From: Terrabacter sp. Ter38
GTDB taxonomy: Bacteria; Actinomycetota; Actinomycetes; Actinomycetales; Dermatophilaceae
Direction of reading: 5' to 3'
NCBI RefSeq assembly: GCF_024519435.1
Contig: NZ_JALJRZ010000001.1
Coordinates: forward strand, 62,001-126,000
Length of the DNA stretch: 64,000 nucleotides
Shown here: positions 1 to 7,588 of the stretch, piece after piece
Position numbering within the stretch: position 1 is the stretch's first letter
Layout of the letters: every line of letters begins with the position of its first letter
The notes under the pieces: generated by a model
What the model was told of the DNA's origin: nothing
Seen by the model: only the letters and a program-made list of their open reading frames with translations
Databases searched by the model: none
Translations under genes and position numbers: made by a program

Positions 1-2
1 GC

Positions 3-449
3 GGCCTGGGGTCACGCATCTGGGTGCCGGCAGCGCCGGAGTCGTTCGTGTGGATCGCCCGGTACCTGGCCGAGCGGCCCAGCGCCGACGTGGACGGTCC
101 GTTGTGGCTGACCCTGCGTCCACCACACCGGCCAATGGACTACTTCGCGTTGCGGCAGGTCCTCGAGCGGGTCAACGGGCGGTTGGGCACGAACTACACC
201 TGGCACGACTTCCGGCACACGTTCTCGCACCGCATCCTGGCCGATGACCGGATGACGTTGACCGACGCTCAGGCGCTCATGCGCCACCGCAATCTCGACA
301 CGTTGAACGCCTACGCCGCTGCTCGGCTCGACGAGCTGGTGGCCGCGCTGCACCGGCACCTCGCGACTCCAGCGCCCTGCCCGCCGTCCTCGAGCATCCG
401 CTACGACGCCGGCGACCTGGCGGTGCTGTTTCCCGGGCTGAGCTCGTGA
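3..449 (+). CDS. Tyrosine recombinase, C-terminal part (gene begins before the window)
   Basis: The frame is open to the left edge, so this is the 3' end of a longer recombinase. The catalytic half is visible: the box HDFRHTF (H-x-x-R), then MRHRNLDTLNAY, giving the third His and the Tyr nucleophile. The first catalytic Arg would lie upstream of the window. The stop overlaps the GTG of the next recombinase (GTGA), so the two are translated together. Paired, overlapping tyrosine recombinases are typical of Tn554-like transposons (TnpA then TnpB) and of actinobacterial integrase cassettes, so this is the likely TnpA partner. An internal GTG at 24 could be called as a start but would cut the domain. 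Confidence 0.85.
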   Translation, partial: GLGSRIWVPAAPESFVWIARYLAERPSADVDGPLWLTLRPPHRPMDYFALRQVLERVNGRLGTNYTWHDFRHTFSHRILADDRMTLTDAQALMRHRNLDTLNAYAAARLDELVAALHRHLATPAPCPPSSSIRYDAGDLAVLFPGLSS

Positions 450-2851
450 CCCCGGCCAGCCGGGCACGACCGCTTACCGAGGTCGCGAAGGCAATCGCCA
501 CCGGCCGGCTACCGACCGCGGCCCGGACCGAGCTCGCACCGGTCCTCGAAGCACTCACCCGGGACATGCTGCCGGTGACAGCCAAGCTCAATCCCGACGT
601 CCGCGCACGGCGCGTGGTCAGCCGGCTGCTGGACTGGCTCGAGGCGCAGCCGGGCGCCACCTGGCAGGACCGCTGGGACAGCTGGATCCGCCAGGGCGAG
701 CAGGACTGGCGGCCCCACCCCGGATCGTCCGGGCAGGGCGTCAAGTGGGAAACCGCGTACGGCATCAACGCCTTGATCATCGTCGGCGCGGTCAGCCCCT
801 CCTACGACTGGATGCTGTCCCAGCGCCGCGTCCGGCTTTGGAAGGACTGGGCCGCCTATCACGACGCGGAGGTGTTCCAGCGGGTCGCCGAGGCCGTCGA
901 TGCCCGCGGCGGCTACCGCGACACCACCCGGGTCATCACCCTGCTGTCGATGATGTCGATCAGGCTGCGCAAGCCAGTGGCCGCATTGGCAGCGCAGGAC
1001 TTCCGCGACCTGCGCGCCGTCCACCACGCCCGGGGCGTGAAGCACCACGGCCTGCCCGGCGCGTGGACTGCCTGCAAGCAGGCCGGCCTGCTCAGCGACG
1101 AGCCGTCCAGCTACGCCGAGCTCGTCCACGTCCAGAAGATGACTCCCGAGCAGCTCGTGGACCGGCACGGGGTGGACGACCCCGCGATCCGCGAGGTGTT
1201 CATCGCGTACCTGACCGAGGTGTCGGTCTCCTGCGACTACAAGACGCTCTACCAGCTCGAACAGCTGCTCGTGAAGAACTTCTGGGGCGACATCCAAGCC
1301 CACCACCCCGGCCACGCCACGCTCCGCCTCACCCCGGAGCAGGCCGCCGCGTGGCGGGGCCGGATCAAGACACTGCCCAACGGCCATCCCCGCAAGGACT
1401 GGGCCCAGGTGATGGACCGGGTCCGCACCTTCTACAACGACATCGCCGCCTGGGCGCTGGACGACCCGGGAATCTGGGCGCCTTGGGTTGCCCCGAACCC
1501 GATCCCCCGTTCGCTGATGAAGGGCGCGCGGATGAAGAACACCCGCCGCCAGCAGAGCAACTTCAAACGACGCACCCGCACCCTAGCGCCGTGGGTGCCG
1601 CAGCTGGTCGCCTCCGTCACCGCGGACAAGGACCACCTCGGTCAGCTGCTGGCTGCTGCCTCGTCGGTCGCTCCAGGCAGCGACTTCACCTTCCAGGGAC
1701 AGCCCTGGCACCGGCGCGACCACCAACGCAACGAGCACGGTGACCAGAGGTACGCGCTGATGACCACCCTCGTGCTCGACCCCGCCGGCGGCGTGCTGAA
1801 CCTGACCCACCTCGAGCACAAGGCTTACTGGACGTGGGCCGCCCTTGAGGTGCTGCGCCACACCGGGCTGCGGATCGAGGAGATGCTCGAACTGACCCAC
1901 CTATCCCTGCGCCCGCTGCGCAAGCAGAACGGCGAGCTCGTCCCGCTGCTGCAGGTCGCCCCGTCCAAGACCGACGAGGAACGAATCCTGCCAATGAGCC
2001 CGGCCCTGACGAAAGTCATCAGCGACATCATCACCCGCCACCAGGGCCGCCACGGCACCATCCCGCTTCTGCGCCGCCTGGACCGGGCCGAACGAGAGTT
2101 CAGCGCGCCGCTGCCGTTCCTGTTCCAGCACCACTTCCGCTCCGGCGCCTGCTACGTCTTCAGCGACGGCACGATCCGCAAATACCTCGCCCAAGCCGCC
2201 TCCAAAGCGGGTCTGCGGGATTCGGACGGCACCCTGCTGCGCCCCACCCCGCACGACTTCCGCCGGCTCTACCTGACCGAGCTGGTCGCGAACAAACTGC
2301 CCGTGCACATCGCCGCCCAGCTCGCCGGACACCGCAGCCTCAACACCACCCAGGGCTACGTCGCCATCTACCCCCAGGACGTGTTCGACCACTACGAGCA
2401 GTTCCTCGACCGACGGCGCGCCACCCGCCCCAGCGAGGAGTACCGGCAACCCACCGCCGAGGAGCTGCAGGTCTTCGCCGACCACTTCGGACGCCGCCGC
2501 GTCGAGCTCGGCGACTGCGTCCGGCCCTACGGCTCCGGCTGCACCCACGAGCACGCCTGCATCCGCTGCCACTTCCTCACCCTCGACCCAGCCAGTGGCC
2601 CGCGACTGCAGGTCATCGAGCAGGACCTGCAGCAACGCATCAAGACCGCCCAGGAGCACACGTGGCTCGCCGACGTCGAACAGCTCCGAATCACCCTGCG
2701 CCAGCTTGAGCACAAGCGCTCGACCCTCCAAACGTTCGACACCACCGACGACGCCCTGAGTCTGGCCGCCCACGCCACCTGGGAAGTGCCTTCGCCCGAC
2801 ACCACGCCTCCGCCACTTCAACCGGGCGAGGCCAGGACCCCAGCAAGCTGA
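446..2851 (+). CDS. Large tyrosine recombinase, Tn554 TnpB-like
   Basis: An 801-aa tyrosine recombinase started by GTG inside the stop of the preceding recombinase. Catalytic boxes are intact: HTGLRIEEML (Arg near 476), PHDFRRLYL (H-x-x-R near 602-605) and AGHRSLNTTQGYVAIY (His near 628, Tyr near 637). Near residues 690-710 a Cys/His cluster (CVRPYGSGCTHEHACIRC) resembles a zinc-binding tail seen in TnpB-type actinobacterial integrases, and a coiled-coil-like C-terminus follows. The protein should cut and rejoin DNA at the ends of its element. Such cassettes normally carry a third small gene (TnpC-like). Here the next gene is a sigma factor, so the third component is absent or elsewhere. Confidence 0.88.
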   Translation: MTPASRARPLTEVAKAIATGRLPTAARTELAPVLEALTRDMLPVTAKLNPDVRARRVVSRLLDWLEAQPGATWQDRWDSWIRQGEQDWRPHPGSSGQGVKWETAYGINALIIVGAVSPSYDWMLSQRRVRLWKDWAAYHDAEVFQRVAEAVDARGGYRDTTRVITLLSMMSIRLRKPVAALAAQDFRDLRAVHHARGVKHHGLPGAWTACKQAGLLSDEPSSYAELVHVQKMTPEQLVDRHGVDDPAIREVFIAYLTEVSVSCDYKTLYQLEQLLVKNFWGDIQAHHPGHATLRLTPEQAAAWRGRIKTLPNGHPRKDWAQVMDRVRTFYNDIAAWALDDPGIWAPWVAPNPIPRSLMKGARMKNTRRQQSNFKRRTRTLAPWVPQLVASVTADKDHLGQLLAAASSVAPGSDFTFQGQPWHRRDHQRNEHGDQRYALMTTLVLDPAGGVLNLTHLEHKAYWTWAALEVLRHTGLRIEEMLELTHLSLRPLRKQNGELVPLLQVAPSKTDEERILPMSPALTKVISDIITRHQGRHGTIPLLRRLDRAEREFSAPLPFLFQHHFRSGACYVFSDGTIRKYLAQAASKAGLRDSDGTLLRPTPHDFRRLYLTELVANKLPVHIAAQLAGHRSLNTTQGYVAIYPQDVFDHYEQFLDRRRATRPSEEYRQPTAEELQVFADHFGRRRVELGDCVRPYGSGCTHEHACIRCHFLTLDPASGPRLQVIEQDLQQRIKTAQEHTWLADVEQLRITLRQLEHKRSTLQTFDTTDDALSLAAHATWEVPSPDTTPPPLQPGEARTPAS

Positions 2852-2930
2852 CGCGGCGACCTGAATGAGCGCCTGCAGCCCGGCACAAGGCGCCGTAGCG
2901 CCCAAGCCGGTAATCGAATCAAGATTCGCG

Positions 2931-2944
2931 ACACTTACTAGTGT
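2931..2944 (+). promoter_or_regulatory. Possible promoter/operator of the ECF sigma gene
   Basis: In the 118 bp between the recombinase and the sigma gene there is a short inverted repeat, ACACT-TACT-AGTGT, containing a TACTAG that could serve as a -10 box (2936-2941). Transcription would then start near 2949, about 20 nt before the chosen GTG. No convincing -35 was found, so this is tentative. Confidence 0.3.
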
Positions 2945-2969
2945 GCGAAGGAACGACGAAGCGGGTGAC

Positions 2970-3500
2970 GTGCAGCTGTTCTCTCGGCTGTACCGGCAGC
3001 ACTATGCGGCGATCCACGGCTTCGCGTACCGGCGCCTGCACGATCGTGGTGCGGCCGCCGACGTGGCTGCCGAGGTGTTCTTGGTGGCGTGGCGTCGTCT
3101 CGACCAGATCCCTGCCGCGCAGCTCGGGTGGCTGTTCGGGGTGGCCCACCGGGTGGTGCTAGCGACCAACCGTGCGGCACTCCCGCTGACGGCCTCCCTC
3201 GAGGACGCGGAGCCAAGGGTCGAGGCCGGCGACCTGACGGACCGATACGAACACTTCGAGGAGCTACGCCACGTCGCGGCCGCGGTCGACCGGCTGTCTC
3301 TGCCGGACCGGCAGGTCTTGTTGTTGGTGGCCTGGGACGAGCTCACGGGCGCCGAGCTGGCCGCCGCGCTTGGCTGCAGTCGTGGCGCCGCCGCGGTCCG
3401 TCTGCATCGAGCCAGGACACGGCTCAAGCGCGAACTTGAGTCGCCTGCCCCAACGAGGGAGTGGGCGAGCGTAACGAGGTTGAAGGGACTAGAAGAATGA
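2970..3500 (+). CDS. ECF-type RNA polymerase sigma factor
   Basis: About 176 aa with sigma-70 region 2 at the N-terminus (LFSRLYRQHYAAIHGF, then AADVAAEVFLVAWRRL) and region 4 at the C-terminus (LSLPDRQVLLLVAWDELTG, then LGCSRGAAAVRLHRARTRLK, the DNA-binding helix-turn-helix). The spacer is short, as in ECF factors. The frame is open to an ATG at 2865, but the preceding residues match nothing in the family. I chose GTG 2970 because homologous proteins begin just before the LFxxLY block; GTG 2943 is an alternative. The stop overlaps the next ATG (ATGA), coupling it to a membrane-anchored partner, the usual layout for a sigma/anti-sigma pair. Confidence 0.85.
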   Translation: MQLFSRLYRQHYAAIHGFAYRRLHDRGAAADVAAEVFLVAWRRLDQIPAAQLGWLFGVAHRVVLATNRAALPLTASLEDAEPRVEAGDLTDRYEHFEELRHVAAAVDRLSLPDRQVLLLVAWDELTGAELAAALGCSRGAAAVRLHRARTRLKRELESPAPTREWASVTRLKGLEE

Positions 3501-4489
3501 CGAACGACCTTGACCTGCTAAAGCAGCTGGCGCCGAGGGACGCAACGGTTCTCGACGCCGCCCGACGCGAGGAGGACCTCGAGAAAATCTTGGCGACGCC
3601 GCGAACAGGCGCCTCAACAGCGGGCAGCGGAGGAGGGATCCCGCGACGCGCGGTCATCGGGGGCCTCGCCGCCGCCGGCGCGGCATCGATCCTGGTCGTC
3701 GGCTCCCCGCTGCTGCCGGGAGGCAAGCCTGCGGCCGCCTTTGCGGCGACCCCGCCGGTCCTCGACGGATGCCTCGCCGAGGGAGGCCCTGCCACGCAGG
3801 CCCTGACGTCCGCCGCGGCGAGTGCCGTCAGGTCAACGCTCACGGGTTCGCTCGGCAGCCGCTACTCCACTTGGTCGCTGTTCACCCGGGTCGTGAACGA
3901 CCAGCCCGTCCGGTCGGCGGTGGTCCCCCAGGACGTGAACTTCTCCCTGGTGGAGGACGGGTCCGGTCAACGCACCGTGCGGATCGGTACCCCCGAAGTC
4001 CCCGTCGGCTCCGAGGTCAGCGACTTCGACCTGCCGACGCCCGGCACGGTCATCCGCGACGAGAAGTACGGGCCGGGACAGACCCCCCGTGTCTATGCCG
4101 GCGCCCTCAGCGCCGAGGCGTCGACGCTGTGGGACCAGCTGAGCCAGGCCCACCCGATCTCTGAGCTGGGCACCGGTGAGCTGTTTGTGGCCATCACCGA
4201 CCTCTACAAGGAACAGGTGCCTGATCCCGCCGTCCGTGCCCAGCTGCTGCGGCTGCTCGCCTCCCGCACGGACATCCTCGACCTGGGCACGCTGCGCGAC
4301 CGCACAGGACGTGCCGGTCTGGCCGTCGGCGTGTCTAGCTCTCAGCCAGGCGGTCTGCCGGCACGGTTCGTCATGGTCTTCGACCCCGCCAGCGGGGCCC
4401 TGCTCAGCTACGAGCAGATCTTGACGTCGAGCCCTGGAAAGCTCGACGTCAAGATCCCTTCGGTAATCGACTACGCGCTATTTCGGTGA
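3497..4489 (+). CDS. Membrane-anchored CU044_5270-type protein, putative partner of the ECF sigma factor
   Basis: A 330-aa protein started by the ATG overlapping the sigma stop. A short charged N-terminal segment (residues 1-48, LLKQLAPRDATVLDAARREE) is followed by one membrane segment near residues 51-70 (RAVIGGLAAAGAASILVVG) and an extracytoplasmic domain of about 260 aa. This matches the CU044_5270 family, commonly encoded right after ECF sigma genes in Actinobacteria. By position the N-terminus would hold the sigma factor and the outer domain would sense a signal. No HxxxCxxC zinc anti-sigma motif is seen, so the anti-sigma role is inferred from context. The gene ends 8 bp from the convergent inhibitor gene. 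Confidence 0.75.
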   Translation: MTNDLDLLKQLAPRDATVLDAARREEDLEKILATPRTGASTAGSGGGIPRRAVIGGLAAAGAASILVVGSPLLPGGKPAAAFAATPPVLDGCLAEGGPATQALTSAAASAVRSTLTGSLGSRYSTWSLFTRVVNDQPVRSAVVPQDVNFSLVEDGSGQRTVRIGTPEVPVGSEVSDFDLPTPGTVIRDEKYGPGQTPRVYAGALSAEASTLWDQLSQAHPISELGTGELFVAITDLYKEQVPDPAVRAQLLRLLASRTDILDLGTLRDRTGRAGLAVGVSSSQPGGLPARFVMVFDPASGALLSYEQILTSSPGKLDVKIPSVIDYALFR

Positions 4490-4497
4490 GCGGTTGG

Positions 4498-5130
4498 TCA
4501 ACACCCGTCGCCGTGTTTCGCCCACGAACTCATGCGGTCGTTGTTGGTCGCCCCAACCCACGAGGACTGTGACGCACCGAGCCCGGTGGACCACAGGAAC
4601 GTGCTCAGGTTCGATCCGTCGTAGGTGTACTCGTAGGCGTTCGGGTTGTTGTTGACCCACGAGGACGTCTGGTTGTCGAAGCCGAAGTCGCTGGCCTTGC
4701 CGACACAGGTGTTCTGGAACTGCAGACGGCGACCGCCCCAGTTGACGTCGGTGTAGAAGCAGTACGAGTGAGCCGTGAAGCCGTCAGGGCAGTCCTGCAA
4801 TCCTGCGGCGATTGCAGGGCTCTCGGCGGCGGCGGTCCGAGCCAGCGAGGTGTTGCGTACGTTCGACCCGATCCCTGCCGGCGCCTTGCGCTGACCCGGG
4901 TTCGGAAAGACGACGATGACGTCGCCGTTGTTGTAGGCGACCGCGTTGTCGCTGATCTGCACACCGCCCTTGGTCTTGGCCAGCTGCAGGTCGATCTGAT
5001 GTTGAAGGGCGCCGGCGCCGCCCGAGGCCGGACCCGCGGTGGCCGCGCTGGGCGACACAGTGAGGACCAGGACGGAGGCGAGGACGACCGCGAAGAGAGG
5101 GCCGAGCCGCGTCATTGAGAACTTGCCCAT
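4498..5130 (-). CDS. Secreted peptidase inhibitor family I36-like protein
   Basis: A 210-aa secreted protein. Residues 1-32 form a Sec signal peptide (positive start, then LFAVVLASVLVLTV and an ATAGPA cleavage region). The C-terminal 110 residues carry the crystallin-like I36 fold: CFYTDVNWGGRRLQFQ, then ASDFGFDNQTSSWVNNN, with four Cys likely forming disulfides. Streptomyces SMPI, a metalloproteinase inhibitor, is the prototype. The mature protein should act outside the cell. GGGAG lies 6-8 nt before the ATG. It is convergent with the sigma/partner pair, so co-regulation is possible but not shown. Target protease unknown. Confidence 0.8.
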   Translation of the reverse strand: MGKFSMTRLGPLFAVVLASVLVLTVSPSAATAGPASGGAGALQHQIDLQLAKTKGGVQISDNAVAYNNGDVIVVFPNPGQRKAPAGIGSNVRNTSLARTAAAESPAIAAGLQDCPDGFTAHSYCFYTDVNWGGRRLQFQNTCVGKASDFGFDNQTSSWVNNNPNAYEYTYDGSNLSTFLWSTGLGASQSSWVGATNNDRMSSWAKHGDGC

Positions 5131-5230
5131 ACTTGCTCCCTAGCTAGAAGAGAGTCATGCTTCGGCCATTTGAGTGTGATCCTAAACACGGACGAAAATG
5201 GGCGTTTTGCGCGATTCGGGCTCAGCGTGT

Positions 5231-5551
5231 TCACGGAGATCCCACAGGCCGGCGCTGAGGCCGACCCCTCACGAGGCGGTAGCGCGGGACCCGTTGTCTG
5301 GAGCGCAAGCGATGCACTCCGTCCGAGGGTCCGGCAGCGATGGGCCGCCTGAGTAGCAGATGTTGACAGATGCAGAGAACCGTCTGAGACCTTCCCGTGA
5401 GCTCTGCCAGCTCGTGTATCGACCGGCCCGCTGCATACTGCTCGGCGCAGAACGCGAGCAATCGTGCGCGCTGCTGAGCTGTCTGCTTGATCGTGGCGGT
5501 GCCGACGAACTCCGCTAGAACTGAGAGGGTCGGGCGCCCGGGGTAGGACAT
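5231..5551 (-). CDS. Short helix-turn-helix protein, apparently damaged at the 3' end
   Basis: The first 57 residues (positions 5381-5551) look like a genuine small actinobacterial HTH protein: RPTLSVLAEFVGTATIK, then LLAFCAEQYAAGRSIHELAELTGRSQT, a resolvase-type helix-turn-helix. After SQT the expected second helix and basic tail (of the kind VRRxL...GVxRR) is missing in this frame and in the other two, and the remaining 49 residues look like non-coding sequence. I read it as a truncated or decayed gene at the edge of the accessory region. No clear ribosome binding site precedes the ATG. Confidence 0.42.
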   Translation of the reverse strand: MSYPGRPTLSVLAEFVGTATIKQTAQQRARLLAFCAEQYAAGRSIHELAELTGRSQTVLCICQHLLLRRPIAAGPSDGVHRLRSRQRVPRYRLVRGRPQRRPVGSP

Positions 5552-5828
5552 GGCGCAACCCTACGGATTGCCGTCGAGCTGGTCGCGCCGAGGACAGCCC
5601 TCTGTAGGCGCCACTCACTCTGCCCCTCCGCAGCCGTCCCCCCTCCCAAAGCGCGCCCCGAGGATCGGCTCGCGCGCTGAGGCCGAAGAGTCGCAAGGAC
5701 AGCCCGTCCGCCATGGCGGCGGTCCACGGGCGCCGGTGGAGGACCCGCGACGCGCGAACAGTCGCTGAAGCGCGGACATCCTTGGCTTCCCGGTGGTCCA
5801 CGTGTGGTCCACGAGGCCGGAATGCGAA
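5552..5828. other. Intergenic tract between the damaged HTH gene and the tRNA operon
   Basis: No supported gene. The overlapping open frames on both strands lack family resemblance and ribosome binding sites. Near 5792-5811 the decamer GTGGTCCACG occurs twice, one base apart. This is the stretch where an attachment-site junction of an integrated element would be expected, because the 3' end of tRNA-Val faces it, but no second copy of the tRNA end lies in the window. Confidence 0.5.
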
Positions 5829-5864
5829 CGGCCCCTGACTCGCGTTTCCGCTGGTCAGGGGCCG
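5829..5864 (-). terminator. Terminator of the tRNA operon
   Basis: Perfect 11-bp inverted repeat CGGCCCCTGAC / GTCAGGGGCCG separated by 14 nt, placed 9 bp past the encoded CCA of tRNA-Val. In the minus direction it is followed by a mildly T-rich GTTCGCATT. It should end the Gly-Cys-Val tRNA transcript. Confidence 0.75.
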
Positions 5865-5875
5865 ATTTCCGATGG

Positions 5876-5947
5876 TGGGCGATACTGGGTTTGAACCAGT
5901 GACCTCTTCCGTGTCAAGGAAGCGCGCTACCGCTGCGCCAATCGCCC
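5876..5947 (-). tRNA. tRNA-Val(GAC)
   Basis: 72-nt cloverleaf on the minus strand. The acceptor stem GGGCGAT pairs with ATCGCCC, the T-arm contains GGTTCAAACC, and the anticodon loop TTGACAC gives anticodon GAC. Discriminator A at 5876; CCA is encoded (5873-5875). It is the last gene of a three-tRNA operon, and its 3' end borders the accessory region at 1-5870. Confidence 0.96.
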
Positions 5948-5981
5948 TAAGGTGTTGCTGGTACTGCGTGGTGTCTCACCG

Positions 5982-6052
5982 AGGTGGAGACGGGATTTGA
6001 ACCCGTGTACGCGGCTTTGCAGGCCGCTGCCTCGCCTCTCGGCCACTCCACC
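5982..6052 (-). tRNA. tRNA-Cys(GCA)
   Basis: 71-nt cloverleaf. The acceptor GGTGGAG pairs with CTCCACC, the T-arm holds GGGTTCAAATCCC, and the anticodon stem GCGGC/GCCGC encloses CTGCAAA, giving anticodon GCA. The discriminator is U73, as expected for Cys tRNA. Middle gene of the operon; CCA is not encoded. Confidence 0.96.
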
Positions 6053-6080
6053 GTGGAAGGCAAGTGGATCTTTGCCTCCG

Positions 6081-6153
6081 AGCGGACGACCGGGCTCGAA
6101 CCGGCGACCTCAACCTTGGCAAGGTTGCGCTCTACCAACTGAGCTACGTCCGC
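6081..6153 (-). tRNA. tRNA-Gly(GCC)
   Basis: 73-nt cloverleaf. The acceptor GCGGACG pairs with CGTCCGC, the D-arm has AGCTCAGTTGGTAGAGC, and the anticodon loop TTGCCAA gives GCC. The T-arm is CCGGTTCGAGCCCGG. First gene of the operon; CCA is not encoded. Confidence 0.96.
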
Positions 6154-6195
6154 GGGAACACCAGCGGTGTAACTTCCCCGCTCGGTGCTTGCTAG

Positions 6196-6224
6196 ACATT
6201 AGCCGATCGATCCACGAGATACAA
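6196..6224 (-). promoter_or_regulatory. Promoter of the Gly-Cys-Val tRNA operon
   Basis: On the minus strand TTGTAT (6224-6219) and TAATGT (6201-6196) are separated by exactly 17 bp, a good housekeeping -35/-10 pair. The -10 lies 42 bp before the 5' end of tRNA-Gly, leaving a short leader. Confidence 0.7.
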
Positions 6225-6255
6225 AACCGGCTGTCGTCGGCACGACACCGGCACC

Positions 6256-7485
6256 TCAGCCCCACCTCGGGGCCTGATCAGAACCCCGATCAGAACCCCG
6301 ATCGGAGGTCCCCTCGGAGGCACCGGTCGACGTGTCCTCGACGTCCCTCGCCCCCTCCCCCACGCCGCGCTGGATGGCCGCCTTGATGGGTCCGTGGTCG
6401 CTGCTCACGTACTGCTGGTCACGCCCTCGGCGCGCGTGCGACCCGACGTCGTCGGCCGGTACGTCGACGCCGTCGAACGTCGCGGGCGGGTCGGCATCCG
6501 CCGTCGGTCCATCGTCACCCGCCTCCGGGTCCGGGCGCGAGATCAGCCCGCCCGCGCCCTCCATCGCCCAGTTGACCAGCCGGACGTCGGCACCCTCGTG
6601 GAGGTCGACGGGCCACAGGACGCGGACCGCAGCATTGAGGCCCGCGCCGATGAGGATGGCCACGGCCAGCGCATACAGCCAGATGAGCAGCACGATGGGC
6701 GTGCTCAGCGGCCCGTAGATCGACGAGCCACCCATCGACGCCTCGACCGAGATGCGGACGACGTACGAGGCACCGACCCAGATCGCCATGGCGAGAAGTG
6801 CGCCCGGCACGTTGCGCCGCCATCGGCTTCGGCGAGGCGTCGAGACGTGGTACATCGACGCGAGCAGCAGCACGCTGAAGGTGATGAGCGTCGGCCAGTA
6901 GAGCGCCTTGGTCACGGACGCCGCAGCATCCGGCAACCAGGAGGCGAGCAGCCCCGGCCCGAGCAGCATGAGGGGCAGCAGGAGGATCGCAGCGAGGATG
7001 CTGAGCGTGTAGAGCAGCAAGCTGAAGGCCCGCATGTGCACGATGCCGCGAGCGTCCTTCTGCCCGTACATGATCGAGACGGTGTCGATGAAGACGTTGA
7101 GGGCTCGCGACCCCGACCACAGCGACAGGATGAAGCCGACCGAGATGATGTCGACGCGTCCGCCCTTGAGCACGTCGTTGACGGTGGGCAGGAGCAGCTC
7201 GTTGATGCTCGACTCGGACAGGAAGCGGGAGGCGTAGACCTCGATGGCCGACACGACGCTGTCGATGGTGTCGGCACCGATCCAGCCGCCGACGAAGCCG
7301 AGGCCACCGAAGAGCCCGAGGACGAGTGGCGGCAGGCTGAGCAGCATGAAGAAGGCGCCCTCCGCCGCGAGCCCGGTGACGCGGTAGCGCAGGCACACCC
7401 GGGTCGTCTCCAGGGTCAGGCGCGCGAGCGGGACGCCCCATGGCACTCGCTCCAGCACTGCCCGCATCCTCGTCCGCACGCTCAT
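6256..7485 (-). CDS. YihY/BrkB-family inner membrane protein
   Basis: A 409-aa membrane protein of the YihY/virulence factor BrkB family. About six hydrophobic segments are visible, including AEGAFFMLLSLPPLVLGLFG near the start, LLLYTLSILAAILLLPLMLL in the middle and TPIVLLIWLYALAVAILIGA near the end, followed by the family's GAGLNAAVRVLWP. An acidic cytoplasmic tail of about 100 residues ends with tandem SDRGSDRGSD. The frame runs upstream to 8031, but that extension lies inside the divergent acyl-CoA dehydrogenase gene. I chose ATG 7485, preceded by GGAG, with a TAGCCT box at 7499-7494. Molecular function of the family is not established. Confidence 0.85.
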   Translation of the reverse strand: MSVRTRMRAVLERVPWGVPLARLTLETTRVCLRYRVTGLAAEGAFFMLLSLPPLVLGLFGGLGFVGGWIGADTIDSVVSAIEVYASRFLSESSINELLLPTVNDVLKGGRVDIISVGFILSLWSGSRALNVFIDTVSIMYGQKDARGIVHMRAFSLLLYTLSILAAILLLPLMLLGPGLLASWLPDAAASVTKALYWPTLITFSVLLLASMYHVSTPRRSRWRRNVPGALLAMAIWVGASYVVRISVEASMGGSSIYGPLSTPIVLLIWLYALAVAILIGAGLNAAVRVLWPVDLHEGADVRLVNWAMEGAGGLISRPDPEAGDDGPTADADPPATFDGVDVPADDVGSHARRGRDQQYVSSDHGPIKAAIQRGVGEGARDVEDTSTGASEGTSDRGSDRGSDQAPRWG

Positions 7486-7588
7486 CGTCTCCGAGGCTAA
7501 CGGCGGAGCCACCACGCGTCGCACGCGTGACCGGCGCGACACGCGCTCGCCGGCTCGCGCCGGCCGGTCGGCGCCTAGTGTCGGCGGG

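Noticed and set aside
5170-5352. Small plus-strand open frame upstream of the inhibitor gene
   Set aside because: No ribosome binding site, no family resemblance, and overlaps the damaged HTH gene.
6394-7500. Long plus-strand open frame opposite the BrkB-like gene
   Set aside because: It is the complement of a membrane protein gene; composition is Arg/Asp/Gly-rich shadow sequence with no domain match.
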